A DNA stretch of 64,000 nucleotides from Brevibacillus migulae (GTDB lineage: Bacteria; Bacillota; Bacilli; Brevibacillales; Brevibacillaceae), in contig NZ_SDKD01000003.1 of the NCBI RefSeq assembly GCF_004521915.1, positions 243,148-307,147 of the forward strand, given 5' to 3'. Position numbers and translations under genes: made by a program. The notes under the pieces were generated by a model. The model searched no databases, was not told the origin of the DNA, and saw only the letters and a list, made by a program, of their open reading frames with translations. How positions within the stretch are numbered: the first letter of the stretch is position 1; each line of letters starts with the position of its first letter. Positions 27,508 to 37,945 of the stretch are shown one piece after another.

Positions 27508-27542
27508 TTGTATTTTTATAAATTCGAATGTATAATTAACCA
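27508..27542 (+). promoter_or_regulatory. argG promoter with overlapping ARG boxes
   Basis: TTGTAT (27508-27513), 17 bases, TATAAT (27531-27536) gives a good SigA promoter. Two ARG-box-like cores overlap it: TGTATTTTTATAAA around 27509-27522 and TGTATAATTAACCA at 27529-27542. Repressor bound here would cover both promoter elements. Confidence 0.65.
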
Positions 27543-27572
27543 CAGACATTAACAAGCAGGGAGAGAATTGAA

Positions 27573-28829
27573 ATGGCAAAAGAAAAAATTGTTCTCGCAT
27601 ATTCGGGTGGTTTGGATACTTCTGTTGCAATCAAATGGTTGCAGGACACATATAACTATGACGTGATCGCGGTAGCACTGGATGTAGGGGAAGGGAAAGA
27701 CCTTGCCTTTGTTCAGGAAAAAGCATTGAAAGTGGGCGCGATCAAGTCCATCATCGTGGATGCAAAAGAAACATTCGCGCAAGAGTACGTATTGCCAGCG
27801 CTGAAAGCAAATGCTATGTATGAAGGAAAATATCCGCTTGTCTCCTCTTTGTCTCGCTACCTCATTTCCCGCGTATTGGTGGAGATCGCAGAAAAAGAGG
27901 GCGCGGTAGCCGTAGCCCATGGCTGCACAGGGAAAGGAAACGACCAGGTCCGTTTTGACGTTTCCTTCACAGCTTTGAAGCCTGACCTGAAAATCGTGGC
28001 TCCTGTCCGTGAATGGGGCTGGACACGTGATGAAGAGATTGAATATGCAAAGCAAAACGGGATTCCGATTCCGATAGATCTGGATAACCCATACAGCATC
28101 GACCAAAACCTCTGGGGCAGAAGCTGCGAATGCGGCGTGTTGGAAGACCCGTGGGCAGCACCACCGGAAGGCGCTTACGACTTGACCAAGTCGATCGCCG
28201 ATGCGCCGGATCAGGCAGAAGAAGTGGAAATCACTTTCGTCAAAGGGGTGCCTACTGCGCTGAATGGCGAAGAGCTGCCGCTGTCCGAATTGATTCTCAA
28301 GCTGAATAAAATTGCCGGTAATCATGGCGTAGGCCGTATCGACCACGTGGAAAACCGTCTGGTCGGGATCAAATCGCGCGAGGTGTATGAAACCCCTGCA
28401 GCGACTACCTTGATCCTGGCTCACCGCGAGTTGGAGTTCTTGACCCAACCGCGTGAAGTGGCTCAATTCAAACCGATCATTGAACAAAAACTGGCGCAAA
28501 TCATTTACGAGGGTCTCTGGTATTCGCCTCTCTGCAACGCGCTGCAAGCTTTTGTGGAAGAAACGCAAACATTCGTGACCGGTGTGGTGCGTGTGAAACT
28601 GCATAAAGGAAATGCGATCGTCGTAGGCCGCAAATCTGCTTCTTCCCTCTACAGCCACGAGCTGGCGACTTACAACGCCGGCGACACCTTCGACCACAAA
28701 GCGGCGCTTGGCTTTATCAAGCTGTGGGGCTTGCCAACGCAAGTATATGCACAAGTGAATGACGGGGTATTGAAGCAAAAGAAAACAGAAATCACGATTG
28801 TGAATGAAAAGGAAGCGATTGTGCAATGA
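27573..28829 (+). CDS. argG: argininosuccinate synthase
   Basis: Condenses citrulline and aspartate with ATP. 418 residues. The ATP-pyrophosphatase P-loop is [17 protein letters not shown] at the N-terminus; [15 protein letters not shown] and [14 protein letters not shown] are typical of this enzyme. GGGAGAG precedes the ATG. It overlaps argH by 4 bases (ATGA). Confidence 0.98.
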   Translation: MAKEKIVLAYSGGLDTSVAIKWLQDTYNYDVIAVALDVGEGKDLAFVQEKALKVGAIKSIIVDAKETFAQEYVLPALKANAMYEGKYPLVSSLSRYLISRVLVEIAEKEGAVAVAHGCTGKGNDQVRFDVSFTALKPDLKIVAPVREWGWTRDEEIEYAKQNGIPIPIDLDNPYSIDQNLWGRSCECGVLEDPWAAPPEGAYDLTKSIADAPDQAEEVEITFVKGVPTALNGEELPLSELILKLNKIAGNHGVGRIDHVENRLVGIKSREVYETPAATTLILAHRELEFLTQPREVAQFKPIIEQKLAQIIYEGLWYSPLCNALQAFVEETQTFVTGVVRVKLHKGNAIVVGRKSASSLYSHELATYNAGDTFDHKAALGFIKLWGLPTQVYAQVNDGVLKQKKTEITIVNEKEAIVQ

Positions 28830-30271
28830 AGCTCTGGGGAGGACGCTTTACCAAACCAACCAATCAGCTCGTAGACGAATATACAGCGTCCATCTCGTTT
28901 GACAAGCAGATGTGGCGGCAGGATATCGTCGGCAGTCTGGCTCACGTGGCGATGCTGGGCAAATGCGGCATCGTGCCGATGGATGAAGTGAAGCAGATCA
29001 TCGCCGGGCTAAAGAAGGTAAAAGAAAAAATCGAGCGGGGACAGGTCGAATTCCTGGTCGCGCATGAAGATGTGCACATGAATATCGAAAAGCTGCTGAT
29101 CGAAGAAATCGGTCCAGTCGGCGGCAAGCTGCATACTGGCCGCAGCCGCAACGATCAGGTGGCGTTGGATATGCATCTCTATCTGCGGGAGAAGCTGCTG
29201 GAGATCATCCAGCTGGCGATGTACCTGCAAAAAGCGCTGCTGGAGCAAGCGGAGCAGCATCTCGATACCGTGATGCCGGGTTACACCCATCTGCAGCGGG
29301 CTCAGCCGGTATTGTTCGGCTACCATCTGATGGCTTATGTCTCCATGCTGCAGAGGGATATCGAGCGGATGAAAGAATGCTGGAAGCGGGTCAATGTCCT
29401 GCCGCTTGGCGCGGGTGCGCTGGCAGGGACGACGTTCCCAATCGATCGCGAATTCGTGGCCGATATGCTGGCGTTTGACGGGATCTACCTGAACAGCATG
29501 GATGCCGTCAGCGACCGTGACTTTATCGTCGAGTTTCTGGCAGATTCGTCCTTGCTGATGGCGCATCTCTCCCGTCTGTGTGAGGAGCTGGTCATCTGGA
29601 GCAGCCAGGAATTCTCCTTCGTCGAGCTGGACGATGCTTTCTGCACAGGCTCGAGCATCATGCCGCAGAAGAAAAATCCGGATGTGGCGGAGCTGGTGCG
29701 CGGCAAAACCGGACGCGTCTATGGCAATCTGTTTGGATTGATGACCGTATTGAAAGGCTTGCCGCTTGCTTATAACAAAGATATGCAAGAGGACAAGGAG
29801 GGTATGTTTGATACGGTTGCTACCCTGCACGGCGCTTTGGCTCTGCTGACACCGATGATTCAGACCATGCATGTAAAAACAGAGCGGATGCGTGAAGCCG
29901 TCACCAACGATTTCTCCAATGCGACGGATTTGGCGGATTACCTGGTCAGAAAGCAGCTGCCTTTCCGTCAAGCGCATGAAGTGGTTGGCAGAGCCGTCCT
30001 CTATTGCATCGAGAAGAAGAAATACTTGCTGGATCTGACGCTGGAAGAGTTCCAAGGCTTCCATCCAGAGATCGGCGAGGACGTCTACCACGCGTTGGCG
30101 ATCGAGACGGTCGTCAATGCCCGCAATGTCCAGGGGGGAACCGCCCGTAATCAAGTAGAGAAGCAGATCGGTTCGGCACAGGAGTGGTTGATCGATACAC
30201 AGAAATGGGTGGAGCAAACCAGTCACAAGGTGATGATTGAATCCTTGGTGGATGTAGGTTCGCCAGCCTGA
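28826..30271 (+). CDS. argH: argininosuccinate lyase
   Basis: Splits argininosuccinate into arginine and fumarate, the last step of the pathway. 481 residues, slightly longer than the ~460 of many homologues because of the C-terminal end. Signatures: [14 protein letters not shown] at the start, [13 protein letters not shown], and the superfamily loop [18 protein letters not shown] carrying the catalytic serine. Translation is coupled to argG. Confidence 0.97.
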   Translation: MKLWGGRFTKPTNQLVDEYTASISFDKQMWRQDIVGSLAHVAMLGKCGIVPMDEVKQIIAGLKKVKEKIERGQVEFLVAHEDVHMNIEKLLIEEIGPVGGKLHTGRSRNDQVALDMHLYLREKLLEIIQLAMYLQKALLEQAEQHLDTVMPGYTHLQRAQPVLFGYHLMAYVSMLQRDIERMKECWKRVNVLPLGAGALAGTTFPIDREFVADMLAFDGIYLNSMDAVSDRDFIVEFLADSSLLMAHLSRLCEELVIWSSQEFSFVELDDAFCTGSSIMPQKKNPDVAELVRGKTGRVYGNLFGLMTVLKGLPLAYNKDMQEDKEGMFDTVATLHGALALLTPMIQTMHVKTERMREAVTNDFSNATDLADYLVRKQLPFRQAHEVVGRAVLYCIEKKKYLLDLTLEEFQGFHPEIGEDVYHALAIETVVNARNVQGGTARNQVEKQIGSAQEWLIDTQKWVEQTSHKVMIESLVDVGSPA

Positions 30272-30278
30272 CAAAAGG

Positions 30279-30328
30279 AAACGGACAGAGCTGCAGAAGG
30301 ATTTCTGCGCTTTGTCCGTTTTTATTTA
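30279..30328 (+). terminator. intrinsic terminator after argH
   Basis: AAACGGACA pairs with TGTCCGTTT, and an inner GCAGAA/TTCTGC stem extends it; TTTTTATTT follows. Confidence 0.85.
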
Positions 30329-30393
30329 CTTTCCAGCGGATATGGAAGACAATGGATGAGGAGAAAATGAGAGGTGATCAGGGAGAGTGGAAA

Positions 30394-31491
30394 ATGAAAC
30401 GGCTACTCATCTATTTTGCAAGCATCATCATCCTTTCGTTGCTTCCGGGGAAATCCTTTGCGCACCAACCGCCGTTGGAGCAGCCGCGAACGTTGATTTA
30501 TCAAATCTTTACAGACAGAAATAAGCCGATGCAGATCGTAGGCGACCTGACACCCATGCATTGGGCGGCTTTGTCACCGGGTGAACGGTTCCTCTATACG
30601 GAAAGATTGAACGAGCAGACTCAGCAGTTTTCGTATTATGTGTTCGATTTTGTACAAAAACAATTCACACGGATTACAGGGGAAGGAAAATGGTTTCCCC
30701 GTCAGGATCGTTTCATCATCAAGAAAGGAAACGTCCTCGCAAGCTATGATCCGATTGCAAAAACAGAAACCGTGCTGCTGGAAGTCGAGCAGGGCCGGCA
30801 GATCATAGATTTCGCAGTGGCACCGGATGAAAAACGGTTAGCCTACCTTGCGACCGCGGGCAAGGATGCGGAGGGCAAAGCACTGGTGCAGCTCTATGTG
30901 CAAAATCTAAGCAGCCTGGAACAGACATTGGTGGACACGTTCACAGATACGCGCCCGTGGACGAGCAAGTACCATAACCGCGAAAACCTTTATTGGCTGC
31001 CTACCTCCGGAAAGCTCTTTTATTTTGCTGATCAAATCATGGGGGAGAAAAGAGCGCACAAAGTCAAACAATGGGATCGGGAGAGCGGGGAAATCTTTTT
31101 GACGGCTTTTCCGCAGTTTCCGTCCTATTCTCCCGATATGGAGATACAGGTTGGCTTTAAAGATAATGTTATGCTGTGGAAGGATCCTACAGGGCAAACC
31201 ATCAGCCTTGGCGAAGGCTCCCGTATGCAGACAATTCAATGGGCGCCTGCGGGGCATGCCGTGGTGGGCATTCAAGGCTTTGGAGCGCTGGCGGCTGGTT
31301 GGGACGAAAAAATAGGGATTCGGTATCAAGATGCAGCCAAGCACTTTTATATGCCTGGAATCTACGAAGGTACGGATTTCCGCAAGCTGCAGGATAATTT
31401 CCGCTTCATCGGGTGGGCAAAAGACGGCAAGTCCTTTTACGTAGCGGATCTTGCTCCCATTCCGGGCGAGTGGTATCACAGGCTCCCCTAA
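30394..31491 (+). CDS. secreted beta-propeller-like protein of unknown function
   Basis: 365 residues from the ATG at 30394, chosen because it opens a classic signal peptide (MKRLLIYFASIIILSLL, cleavage near SFA-HQ) and has GGGAG upstream. Earlier in-frame ATGs (30352, 30367) would put a charged leader before it. The mature part has repeated short blocks such as LSPGERFLYTE and APDEKRLAYLAT, which recall TolB-type propeller blades. No catalytic motif is seen. It is monocistronic between two terminators. Function unknown. Confidence 0.75.
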   Translation: MKRLLIYFASIIILSLLPGKSFAHQPPLEQPRTLIYQIFTDRNKPMQIVGDLTPMHWAALSPGERFLYTERLNEQTQQFSYYVFDFVQKQFTRITGEGKWFPRQDRFIIKKGNVLASYDPIAKTETVLLEVEQGRQIIDFAVAPDEKRLAYLATAGKDAEGKALVQLYVQNLSSLEQTLVDTFTDTRPWTSKYHNRENLYWLPTSGKLFYFADQIMGEKRAHKVKQWDRESGEIFLTAFPQFPSYSPDMEIQVGFKDNVMLWKDPTGQTISLGEGSRMQTIQWAPAGHAVVGIQGFGALAAGWDEKIGIRYQDAAKHFYMPGIYEGTDFRKLQDNFRFIGWAKDGKSFYVADLAPIPGEWYHRLP

Positions 31492-31510
31492 ATGGCGGGA
31501 TGCAAAAAAA

Positions 31511-31556
31511 CAAACGGACAGGAACGATACGCTCCTGTCCGTTTGCTTTTGCTTTT
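31511..31556. terminator. bidirectional terminator
   Basis: CAAACGGACAGGA and TCCTGTCCGTTTG form a 13-bp perfect stem followed by CTTTTGCTTTTT; A-runs on the left make it usable by the convergent minus-strand gene. Confidence 0.9.
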
Positions 31557-31999
31557 TACCGCGTTGGCGGTACCATTCTTACAGTGATTGCCAGCCGATT
31601 CCAGCAATTGATCGTATTGATCGCCATGAGCAGATTGATGAACTGCTTTTCGTCAAAATAGGTTCGCACTTCCTCATAGACGTCGTTGGGAACGCCTTTT
31701 TCGGAAATAAGCGTAACGGCTTCGGTCAACGCAAGGACAGCGCGCTCTTCGGGTGTATAGCAAGGAGCCTCCCGCCAAGCATTCAGCAGATACAGCCGTT
31801 GTTCGGTCTCTCCAGCTTTGCGTGCATCATGGGTATGCATATCGAGACAAAAGGCGCAGCCGTTGATTTGCGACGCGCGTGTCTTGATCAGCTCGTAAAG
31901 CTTGTAATCCAACCCGCTATTTCTGACATAGCTCTCCAACTGAAACATTGCCTGATACGCCTCTTGATTTGCCTCATAAGGATTCAATCTGGGTTCCAT
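31556..31999 (-). CDS. carboxymuconolactone decarboxylase / AhpD-like protein
   Basis: A 147-residue protein of the AhpD/CMD superfamily. The redox CxxC with nearby His is in NGCAFCLDMHTHDA, typical of AhpD-like alkylhydroperoxidase members rather than of true decarboxylases. It probably helps detoxify peroxides, but the substrate is unknown. GGGAGGAA precedes the ATG. It lies upstream of nothing obvious on its strand, and the alcohol dehydrogenase behind it may share its transcript. Confidence 0.88.
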   Translation of the reverse strand: MEPRLNPYEANQEAYQAMFQLESYVRNSGLDYKLYELIKTRASQINGCAFCLDMHTHDARKAGETEQRLYLLNAWREAPCYTPEERAVLALTEAVTLISEKGVPNDVYEEVRTYFDEKQFINLLMAINTINCWNRLAITVRMVPPTR

Positions 32000-32096
32000 C
32001 CTAATTCCTCCCGATCCGGATTGTAGGGGTTAATTTTTTTCCCTCATCCTTGTAACGAGAAGGCGGATGATTCTGTGACAAACCGATCAGAAATTT

Positions 32097-33254
32097 CTAC
32101 AGGCTCATACGTAAAATTTGCGCTACATCTTCAGCGTGCAGCTTCTTGAAGTTGCCGATCGGACCAAAAGGCGTAGCTTTTTTCGCCATCTCGTCAATCT
32201 TCTCATCGGTAATCTGATAGTCAGCCAGACGCGTAGGAGCGCCGATTTTTTTGAAGAAGGCTTCCGTCGCTTCGATTCCGGCAAGAGCAATTTCATCATC
32301 GGACTTGCCAGCAGGGTCGACATTCCAGACATGGATCGCAAAACGCTTGAAGCGCTCAACGTTTTCCTTGTATACATAGCGCATCCATTGCGGGAAGATG
32401 ATCGCCAAACCGCCGCCGTGCGGAATATCATAAATGGCGCTGACCGCATGCTCGATGGAATGGGTGGCCCAGTCTGTTACCACGCCGACTGGCAGAGTGC
32501 CGTTCAGGGCCATCGTACCGCAGTAGAGCAGATTTGCTCGTGCATCGTAGTCGTTCGGATTGTCGATCGCTTTTTGCGCATTTTCGATCACTGTCAGCAG
32601 AATCGACTCGGCAAAGCGGGTCTGCAGCGGAATGTTTTCCGTATGGGAGAAATATTGCTCAAACACGTGCGACATGATATCGCAAATGCCGTAAATGGTC
32701 TGGTCCTTTGGCACGGAGAAAGTGTGTTCCGGATCCAGAATCGAGAAGGTCGGGAAAGTGCCGGTACCGCCGTGCTTTTCTTGGGTTTCCCAGTTGGTGA
32801 TCACGCTTCCGCGGTTCATCTCGGAGCCGGTCGCGGCGAGCGTCAAAATGGTTCCCAAAGGAAGCGCACCCTTTGGCACTGCTTTGCGGGAATAGAAGTC
32901 CCATACATTTCCTTCATACACCGCACCGGTTGCCATGGCTTTCGCAGCGTCGATCACGCTGCCGCCGCCGACAGCCAAAATCCAGTCGATCTTGTTTTGT
33001 TTGCACAAGTCGATCCCTTTTTGTACGGTGGAAAGACGCGGATTCGGCTCCACGCCGGCCACCTCGTTGACTGTACAGCCTTGCTCTTGCAGGATCGCGA
33101 TCACTTTATCATATAGCCCGGTCCGTTTGATGCTTCCGCCGCCGTACACGAGCAGAATGGATTTTCCGAGCTTTTGTACCTTATCGGCCAGTACGGAGAT
33201 TTGCCCTTTGCCAAAGATCAATTCAGTGGGGTTATGGTAGACGAAATTATTCAT
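32097..33254 (-). CDS. iron-containing alcohol dehydrogenase (YugJ/BdhA-like)
   Basis: 385 residues from the ATG at 33254, which follows AAGGAG; a longer in-frame extension to 33446 is not credible because it would run through the divergent promoter region. NAD(P)-binding is shown by [15 protein letters not shown] and [16 protein letters not shown]. The metal ligands lie around [11 protein letters not shown] and [20 protein letters not shown]. The family reduces aldehydes such as butyraldehyde; the closest Bacillus relatives are the YugJ/YugK butanol dehydrogenases. About 100 bases separate it from the AhpD-like gene, with nothing recognisable between. Confidence 0.92.
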   Translation of the reverse strand: MNNFVYHNPTELIFGKGQISVLADKVQKLGKSILLVYGGGSIKRTGLYDKVIAILQEQGCTVNEVAGVEPNPRLSTVQKGIDLCKQNKIDWILAVGGGSVIDAAKAMATGAVYEGNVWDFYSRKAVPKGALPLGTILTLAATGSEMNRGSVITNWETQEKHGGTGTFPTFSILDPEHTFSVPKDQTIYGICDIMSHVFEQYFSHTENIPLQTRFAESILLTVIENAQKAIDNPNDYDARANLLYCGTMALNGTLPVGVVTDWATHSIEHAVSAIYDIPHGGGLAIIFPQWMRYVYKENVERFKRFAIHVWNVDPAGKSDDEIALAGIEATEAFFKKIGAPTRLADYQITDEKIDEMAKKATPFGPIGNFKKLHAEDVAQILRMSL

Positions 33255-33415
33255 CACAGATTCACTCCTTCTGGAATAGCATGCCACTTTTAACATTACT
33301 GCATCACAAGTTGGAAACGCAAACGGGTTTGCACATTGGCCGGGGAAAAACAAGAGAAACATAGCAGAATCGACAAGAAATGAGAGATTTAGGGGATATC
33401 TTTGACGATTTACGA

Positions 33416-33424
33416 TGGTATAAT
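33416..33424 (+). promoter_or_regulatory. extended -10 promoter for ftsEX
   Basis: TGGTATAAT is a perfect extended -10, about 85 bases before the ftsE start. The TTGACG at 33402 is only 11 bases away, too close to be its -35. Confidence 0.55.
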
Positions 33425-33508
33425 AGGAACGATAGACATCTGGCACGATTGCCGCTGTCGAATATCGTTGCTTACAAACTACTACTGAGATACTAGGATG
33501 TGATTTGG

Positions 33509-34195
33509 TTGATAGAAATGTTCGACGTCTGGAAGACTTACCCGAATGGGACGAACGCCCTCAAAGGGATTAATATACGCATCGAAAAGGGAGAGTTTGT
33601 ATACGTGGTGGGCCCGAGTGGTGCTGGGAAATCCACCTTTATCAAGCTGATGTATCGCGAAGAGAAGCCTACGAAAGGGCAGATTTTTTTGGGAGGCTTT
33701 AACGTCAGCCGCATCAAGGAAGGGCAAATCCCGTTCGTGCGGCGCAGCATCGGTGTCGTCTTTCAGGACTTCAAGCTGCTGCCGACGTTGACGGTTTACG
33801 AAAATGTAGCGTTTGCCATGGAGGTCATCGAGACGCCGACCAAGCTGATCAAGCCTCGGGTCATGGATGTGCTCGGACTCGTGAAATTGAAGCATAAAGC
33901 GAAGATGCTGCCAAACGAGCTGTCCGGCGGGGAGCAGCAGCGGGTGGCTCTTGCCCGTGCGCTGGTCAATAATCCGGGGATCATCATTGCAGATGAGCCG
34001 ACGGGAAACCTCGATCCAGAGACATCCTGGGAAATCATGAAGCTGTTTGAAGAGATCAATCAACGAGGAACAACCGTCGTCATGGCCACTCATAACCGCG
34101 AGATTGTCAACACGATCCGCAAGCGCGTGGTAGCCATCGAAGCGGGCACGATCGCCCGTGACGAGCAGAGAGGGGAATACGGCTATGAAGATTAG
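33509..34195 (+). CDS. ftsE: cell-division ABC transporter ATPase FtsE
   Basis: The ATPase of the FtsEX complex at the inner membrane, which uses ATP binding to switch on a wall hydrolase. 228 residues from the TTG at 33509 ([14 protein letters not shown]), matching the usual length and N-terminus. AGGATG lies 7 bases before it; a GTG 9 bases upstream (33500) is an alternative. Walker A GPSGAGKS (35-42), signature [15 protein letters not shown], Walker [15 protein letters not shown] and the H-loop MATHNREI are intact. It overlaps ftsX by 11 bases. Confidence 0.95.
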   Translation: MIEMFDVWKTYPNGTNALKGINIRIEKGEFVYVVGPSGAGKSTFIKLMYREEKPTKGQIFLGGFNVSRIKEGQIPFVRRSIGVVFQDFKLLPTLTVYENVAFAMEVIETPTKLIKPRVMDVLGLVKLKHKAKMLPNELSGGEQQRVALARALVNNPGIIIADEPTGNLDPETSWEIMKLFEEINQRGTTVVMATHNREIVNTIRKRVVAIEAGTIARDEQRGEYGYED

Positions 34196-35078
34196 AACGC
34201 TCGGACGCCATGCGCGGGAAGGGGTCAAAAACCTCGGACGAAACGGCTGGATGACGTTTGCATCGATCAGTGCCGTCATGATTACCCTCTTGATTTTAGG
34301 GGTATTCCTGATCCTCGCGCTCAATGTCAACCATGTGGCCAAAACGATTGAAAACCAGGTAGAAATCCGCGTGTTCCTCGATGTATTGGCAGATAAGCCA
34401 GCCGTCGATCAGGTCGAAGCAGAAATCCGCAAGCTTCCGCAGGTGAACACTATCACGTTTATTTCCAAAGAAGAAGGCTTGAAGCAGTTTAAAGAGAGCC
34501 TGGGGGAAAAGGCTTATCTTTTTGAAGGCTTGGAGAATGAAAATCCGCTGCCTGATTCCTTTGTCGTGAAAACCAAGCTGCCGCAGGATACTTCTACCGT
34601 GGCAAAGCAAATCGAGAAAATCCAGTATGTCAGTGGTGTGAACTACGGTGCGGGTACCGTCGAGAAGTTGTTTACAGCCACTGCTACGATCCGTAATGTC
34701 GGCATCGTCTTCATCGTCGGGCTTTCGTTTACCGCGATGTTCTTGATTGCCAATACGATCAAGCTGACGATTGTCGCCCGCAGACGGGAAATCGAGATCA
34801 TGAAGCTGGTTGGGGCGACCAACTGGTTTATCCGCTGGCCGTTTTTCGTAGAAGGCCTCTTGATGGGGATCATCGGTGCCCTCGTGCCGATCATCTTACT
34901 GGGCGCCGGATATTTTTATTTGCTGGATGCAATGCAGACGAATATCACACTCGCGCTATTCAAGCTATTACCACTCTTCCCACTCGTGTATCAAGTCGCG
35001 CTTGCATTGCTCGCAATTGGTGCTTTCATCGGTATTTGGGGAAGTCTCGTATCGGTTCGCCGATTCTTGCGTGTATAA
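34185..35078 (+). CDS. ftsX: cell-division ABC transporter permease FtsX
   Basis: 297-residue inner-membrane partner of FtsE. The first helix is near residues 20-45 (ITLLILGVFLILAL), a ~130-residue external domain follows, and three helices fill the C-terminal third. It starts at ATG 34185 inside the end of ftsE, after GAGGGG. The external domain should bind the coiled-coil region of the secreted hydrolase encoded next, as in Bacillus FtsEX-CwlO. Confidence 0.95.
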   Translation: MKIRTLGRHAREGVKNLGRNGWMTFASISAVMITLLILGVFLILALNVNHVAKTIENQVEIRVFLDVLADKPAVDQVEAEIRKLPQVNTITFISKEEGLKQFKESLGEKAYLFEGLENENPLPDSFVVKTKLPQDTSTVAKQIEKIQYVSGVNYGAGTVEKLFTATATIRNVGIVFIVGLSFTAMFLIANTIKLTIVARRREIEIMKLVGATNWFIRWPFFVEGLLMGIIGALVPIILLGAGYFYLLDAMQTNITLALFKLLPLFPLVYQVALALLAIGAFIGIWGSLVSVRRFLRV

Positions 35079-35107
35079 CAGGTCTTTAGATAGCGGGGAG
35101 GGGTAGT

Positions 35108-36304
35108 ATGAAAAAGAAGGTCGCAGTTTCATTGCTGCTTGCTTGCCTGATTGGCGGCACGACAGTGGCAGATCCGATCGGGATGGCTGCCAGCAAGCAG
35201 GAATCCGTAAATAAGATCAACAGAGAGCTGGATGCCATCCGTGCGAAAAAACGTGCCCAGCAAAAAGAAGTGAACCAAATCAAAGCACAGCTGAAGGAAG
35301 TCAAAAGCAAACGCCAGGATTTGGAGAACGAATTGATGGCGATCGACCTGCGGCGCAACGAGGCCCAGGCTAAGTTGGACAAGCTTCAAGTGCAGATCGA
35401 GGATACGACGCAAAAAGCAGTGGAAGCCCAACAGCAGCTCGATGAAGCAGAGGAGCGCGTGGCCAAACGGGAGGGCTTGTTGAAATCCCGCGTCAAATCG
35501 ATGTACGAGCGCGGCAATGTTTCCTACATGGAGGTGCTGCTCGGCTCCTCCGACTTCGGAGATTTTCTCACGCGCATGCAGGGCCTGCAGATGATTTTGG
35601 AGCAGGATACCCGTATACTGGAAGATAACCTGAGGGATAAAGAGACCGTCAGCGGCAAGAAAAAAGAAGTGGAGAAGCTGCTGGCTAATTTCGAAGCGAT
35701 GTTCGCGCAGGCGGAGGATCTGAAAGCCGAGCTGGATCAGCAGTATAAGCAGAGTGCCGTCGTAAAAGCGGAGCTGCAAAAAACGGAAGCGAACCTGCAT
35801 GAGATCGAAGAGGAAGAGGAAGCAAAGTTCCTCGAGTATGTCCGTGCGGAATCGGCGAAGATGAAGGAACTGAGCAGATTGTCGCAAGTGAGCAACTACC
35901 GGGGGGGTGTCCTCGGTTTGCCACTGGCGGAAGGGAGCTTCCGATTCACTTCGGGCTTCGGAATGCGCCGAGACCCGTTTACTGGACGTTCTGCGGGGCA
36001 TAATGGTTTAGATATGGCAGCGCCGCGTGGTACCCCGATTTATGCGGCTGAAGCAGGCATTGTGTTGTTTGCCGGCTATTACGGCGGTTTTGGTAACTGC
36101 GTCATGATCAAGCATAATGAGACGATTACGACGCTGTACGGTCATATTCGTGAAGGCGGGATCAAGGTGAAGGCCGGACAGAGCGTGAAAAAAGGCCAAA
36201 AAATTGCTGAGGTCGGTTCTACCGGACGTTCTACAGGAAACCATCTCCACTTCACCGTCTACAAAAATGATGTCGCGGTCGATCCAAGAGGGTACCTACG
36301 CTAG
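35108..36304 (+). CDS. secreted coiled-coil M23 peptidase, probable FtsEX-controlled wall hydrolase
   Basis: 398 residues: signal peptide (about 1-27, KKKVAVSLLLACLIGGTTVA), long coiled coil (about 28-250, rich in E/K/Q/L heptads), then a LytM/M23 zinc endopeptidase domain. The zinc ligands are in AGHNGLDMA (HxxxD) and NHLHF (HxH), so it looks catalytically active. The build equals that of EnvC and other FtsEX partners, and it is placed 30 bases after ftsX. I infer that FtsEX activates it to cleave peptidoglycan cross-links during division or elongation. Confidence 0.92.
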   Translation: MKKKVAVSLLLACLIGGTTVADPIGMAASKQESVNKINRELDAIRAKKRAQQKEVNQIKAQLKEVKSKRQDLENELMAIDLRRNEAQAKLDKLQVQIEDTTQKAVEAQQQLDEAEERVAKREGLLKSRVKSMYERGNVSYMEVLLGSSDFGDFLTRMQGLQMILEQDTRILEDNLRDKETVSGKKKEVEKLLANFEAMFAQAEDLKAELDQQYKQSAVVKAELQKTEANLHEIEEEEEAKFLEYVRAESAKMKELSRLSQVSNYRGGVLGLPLAEGSFRFTSGFGMRRDPFTGRSAGHNGLDMAAPRGTPIYAAEAGIVLFAGYYGGFGNCVMIKHNETITTLYGHIREGGIKVKAGQSVKKGQKIAEVGSTGRSTGNHLHFTVYKNDVAVDPRGYLR

Positions 36305-36389
36305 CGGAACCAGACAAATATTGTGCCTAGCGATTGCATAGACTAGTGCGTAACTTTTCCAAACAGGCACAAAGGATGGTGTAAAGGCA

Positions 36390-37844
36390 ATGAGATGGAA
36401 TGGACGTACAGTGCTTGCACTTGTGCTTGTCTCGATGATGGCGAGCAGCTTGTTCACCATGACGTTTCTCAAGGAGACCACGCAAGCGAGCAGCCTGGTA
36501 AGCGTGTCATCAAGCGGGAAAGGTGATGCAAGTGATCTTTCCAAGCTGCAGGATGCGCTGGAAATCATCAAGCGAGATTATATTCAAAAAGTGGACAATG
36601 ATCAGCTGATTGAAGGTGCCATTCAAGGCATGATCAAGACATTGGACGATCCGTATTCCGATTACATGAATCCGGACGCGGCCAAGGAGTTTACTGAGTC
36701 ACTCGGCTCCTCCTTCCAAGGGATCGGTGCAGAGGTGACGCTGCAAAACGGACGTGTGACGATCGTGTCGCCGTTTAAAGGATCGCCTGCAGAAAAAGCG
36801 GGGCTTCGTCCAAATGACCAGATTCTGAGCGTGAACGGCGAGTCGCTGGAAGGACTCGACCTGTATCAAGCGGTGCAAAAAATTCGCGGACCAAAAGGCT
36901 CCAAAGCAGTCCTGAAGGTCATCCGGGCTGGCAGCACCGAGCCGATGACGATCACGTGCATCCGTGATGATATTCCGATCGAGACCGTATACAACGAAGT
37001 GATTACAAAAGACAACAAAAAATACGGAAAGCTGGAAATCAGCCAGTTCTCCGTAGACACAGCCAAGCACTTCAAGGAACAGCTGGCAGCCCTTGAAAAA
37101 CAAGGCATCGAAGGCTTGATCATTGACGTTCGCGGCAACCCTGGAGGTTATCTGTTGGCCGTAAAAGAAATCGGTGAGCTGCTGGTGCCAAAGCAAGGGG
37201 TCATCGTGAAAATCCAATACGGTGACAACGCCAAGGGCGAAGAAGTGATGCGCTCGACTCTGGATAAAGCGAAACCTTATCCGGTGGTCGTCCTGATCGA
37301 CAACGGCAGCGCGAGCGCCTCCGAGATTTTGGCGGGAGCGATGCGTGACAGCGCCGGCTACAAGCTGGTTGGCGAAAAGTCGTTTGGGAAAGGTACCGTG
37401 CAAAACACGGTGGAAATGAGAGACAAGAGCCAGCTCAAGCTGACGATTGCCAAATGGTTGACCCCAAGCGGCGAATGGATTCACAAAAAAGGCATCGAGC
37501 CGGATTACAAGGTCCAGCAGCCGACTTACTTCACAGCGACACAATTGCCGCAGGATAAAGTGCTGCAGCGTGATCAAAATGGCGCAGATGTGAAAAACCT
37601 GCAAGTGATTCTCGAAGGGCTGGGGCTTGCTCCAGGCCGCACGGATGGCTACTTTGATGAGAAAACGGAAGCAGCCGTCAAGCGCTTCCAGACCTCGAAG
37701 AAGCTTCCTGCCACAGGAAAAGTGGAGAAGGCTACGGCTGCCGCGCTGCAAGAAGCGATTTTGGCTCAAATCAAAGATCCGAAAAACGACAAGCAGCTGC
37801 AAAAGGCGGTCGAGGTCTTGGCAGAACAAGGAAAAGCAAAATAA
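36390..37844 (+). CDS. ctpB: S41 carboxyl-terminal processing protease (CtpB-like)
   Basis: 484 residues: N-terminal membrane anchor or signal (ALVLVSMMASSLFTM), helical segment, PDZ domain (about 95-180, GIGAEVTLQNGRVTIVSPF), S41 protease core and C-terminal peptidoglycan-binding repeat (from about 395, GADVKNLQVILEGLGL). The catalytic Ser is in NGSASASEIL and the Lys/Gln in KSFGKGTVQ. In Bacillus, CtpB trims SpoIVFA in the sigma-K checkpoint. The same neighbourhood (ftsEX-ctpB-minJ) supports this identity. Confidence 0.93.
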   Translation: MRWNGRTVLALVLVSMMASSLFTMTFLKETTQASSLVSVSSSGKGDASDLSKLQDALEIIKRDYIQKVDNDQLIEGAIQGMIKTLDDPYSDYMNPDAAKEFTESLGSSFQGIGAEVTLQNGRVTIVSPFKGSPAEKAGLRPNDQILSVNGESLEGLDLYQAVQKIRGPKGSKAVLKVIRAGSTEPMTITCIRDDIPIETVYNEVITKDNKKYGKLEISQFSVDTAKHFKEQLAALEKQGIEGLIIDVRGNPGGYLLAVKEIGELLVPKQGVIVKIQYGDNAKGEEVMRSTLDKAKPYPVVVLIDNGSASASEILAGAMRDSAGYKLVGEKSFGKGTVQNTVEMRDKSQLKLTIAKWLTPSGEWIHKKGIEPDYKVQQPTYFTATQLPQDKVLQRDQNGADVKNLQVILEGLGLAPGRTDGYFDEKTEAAVKRFQTSKKLPATGKVEKATAAALQEAILAQIKDPKNDKQLQKAVEVLAEQGKAK

Positions 37845-37885
37845 TCATGTCAGCGGAAGGGATTCGCTTCTCTTTTGTCGAAAAG

Positions 37886-37918
37886 AAACCACGGTATATC
37901 CAAGACCGTGGTTTTTCT
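37886..37918 (+). terminator. intrinsic terminator after ctpB
   Basis: AAACCACGGT and ACCGTGGTTT form a 10-bp stem, followed by TTTTC. It lies between ctpB and minJ and overlaps any upstream start for minJ, which favours the TTG at 37946. Confidence 0.9.
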
Positions 37919-37945
37919 TATGTCATACCCGCTGGAGGGATCTCC

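Noticed and set aside
33402..33407. TTGACG as -35 of ftsE
   Set aside because: Only 11 bases from the TATAAT; the extended -10 explains the promoter better.
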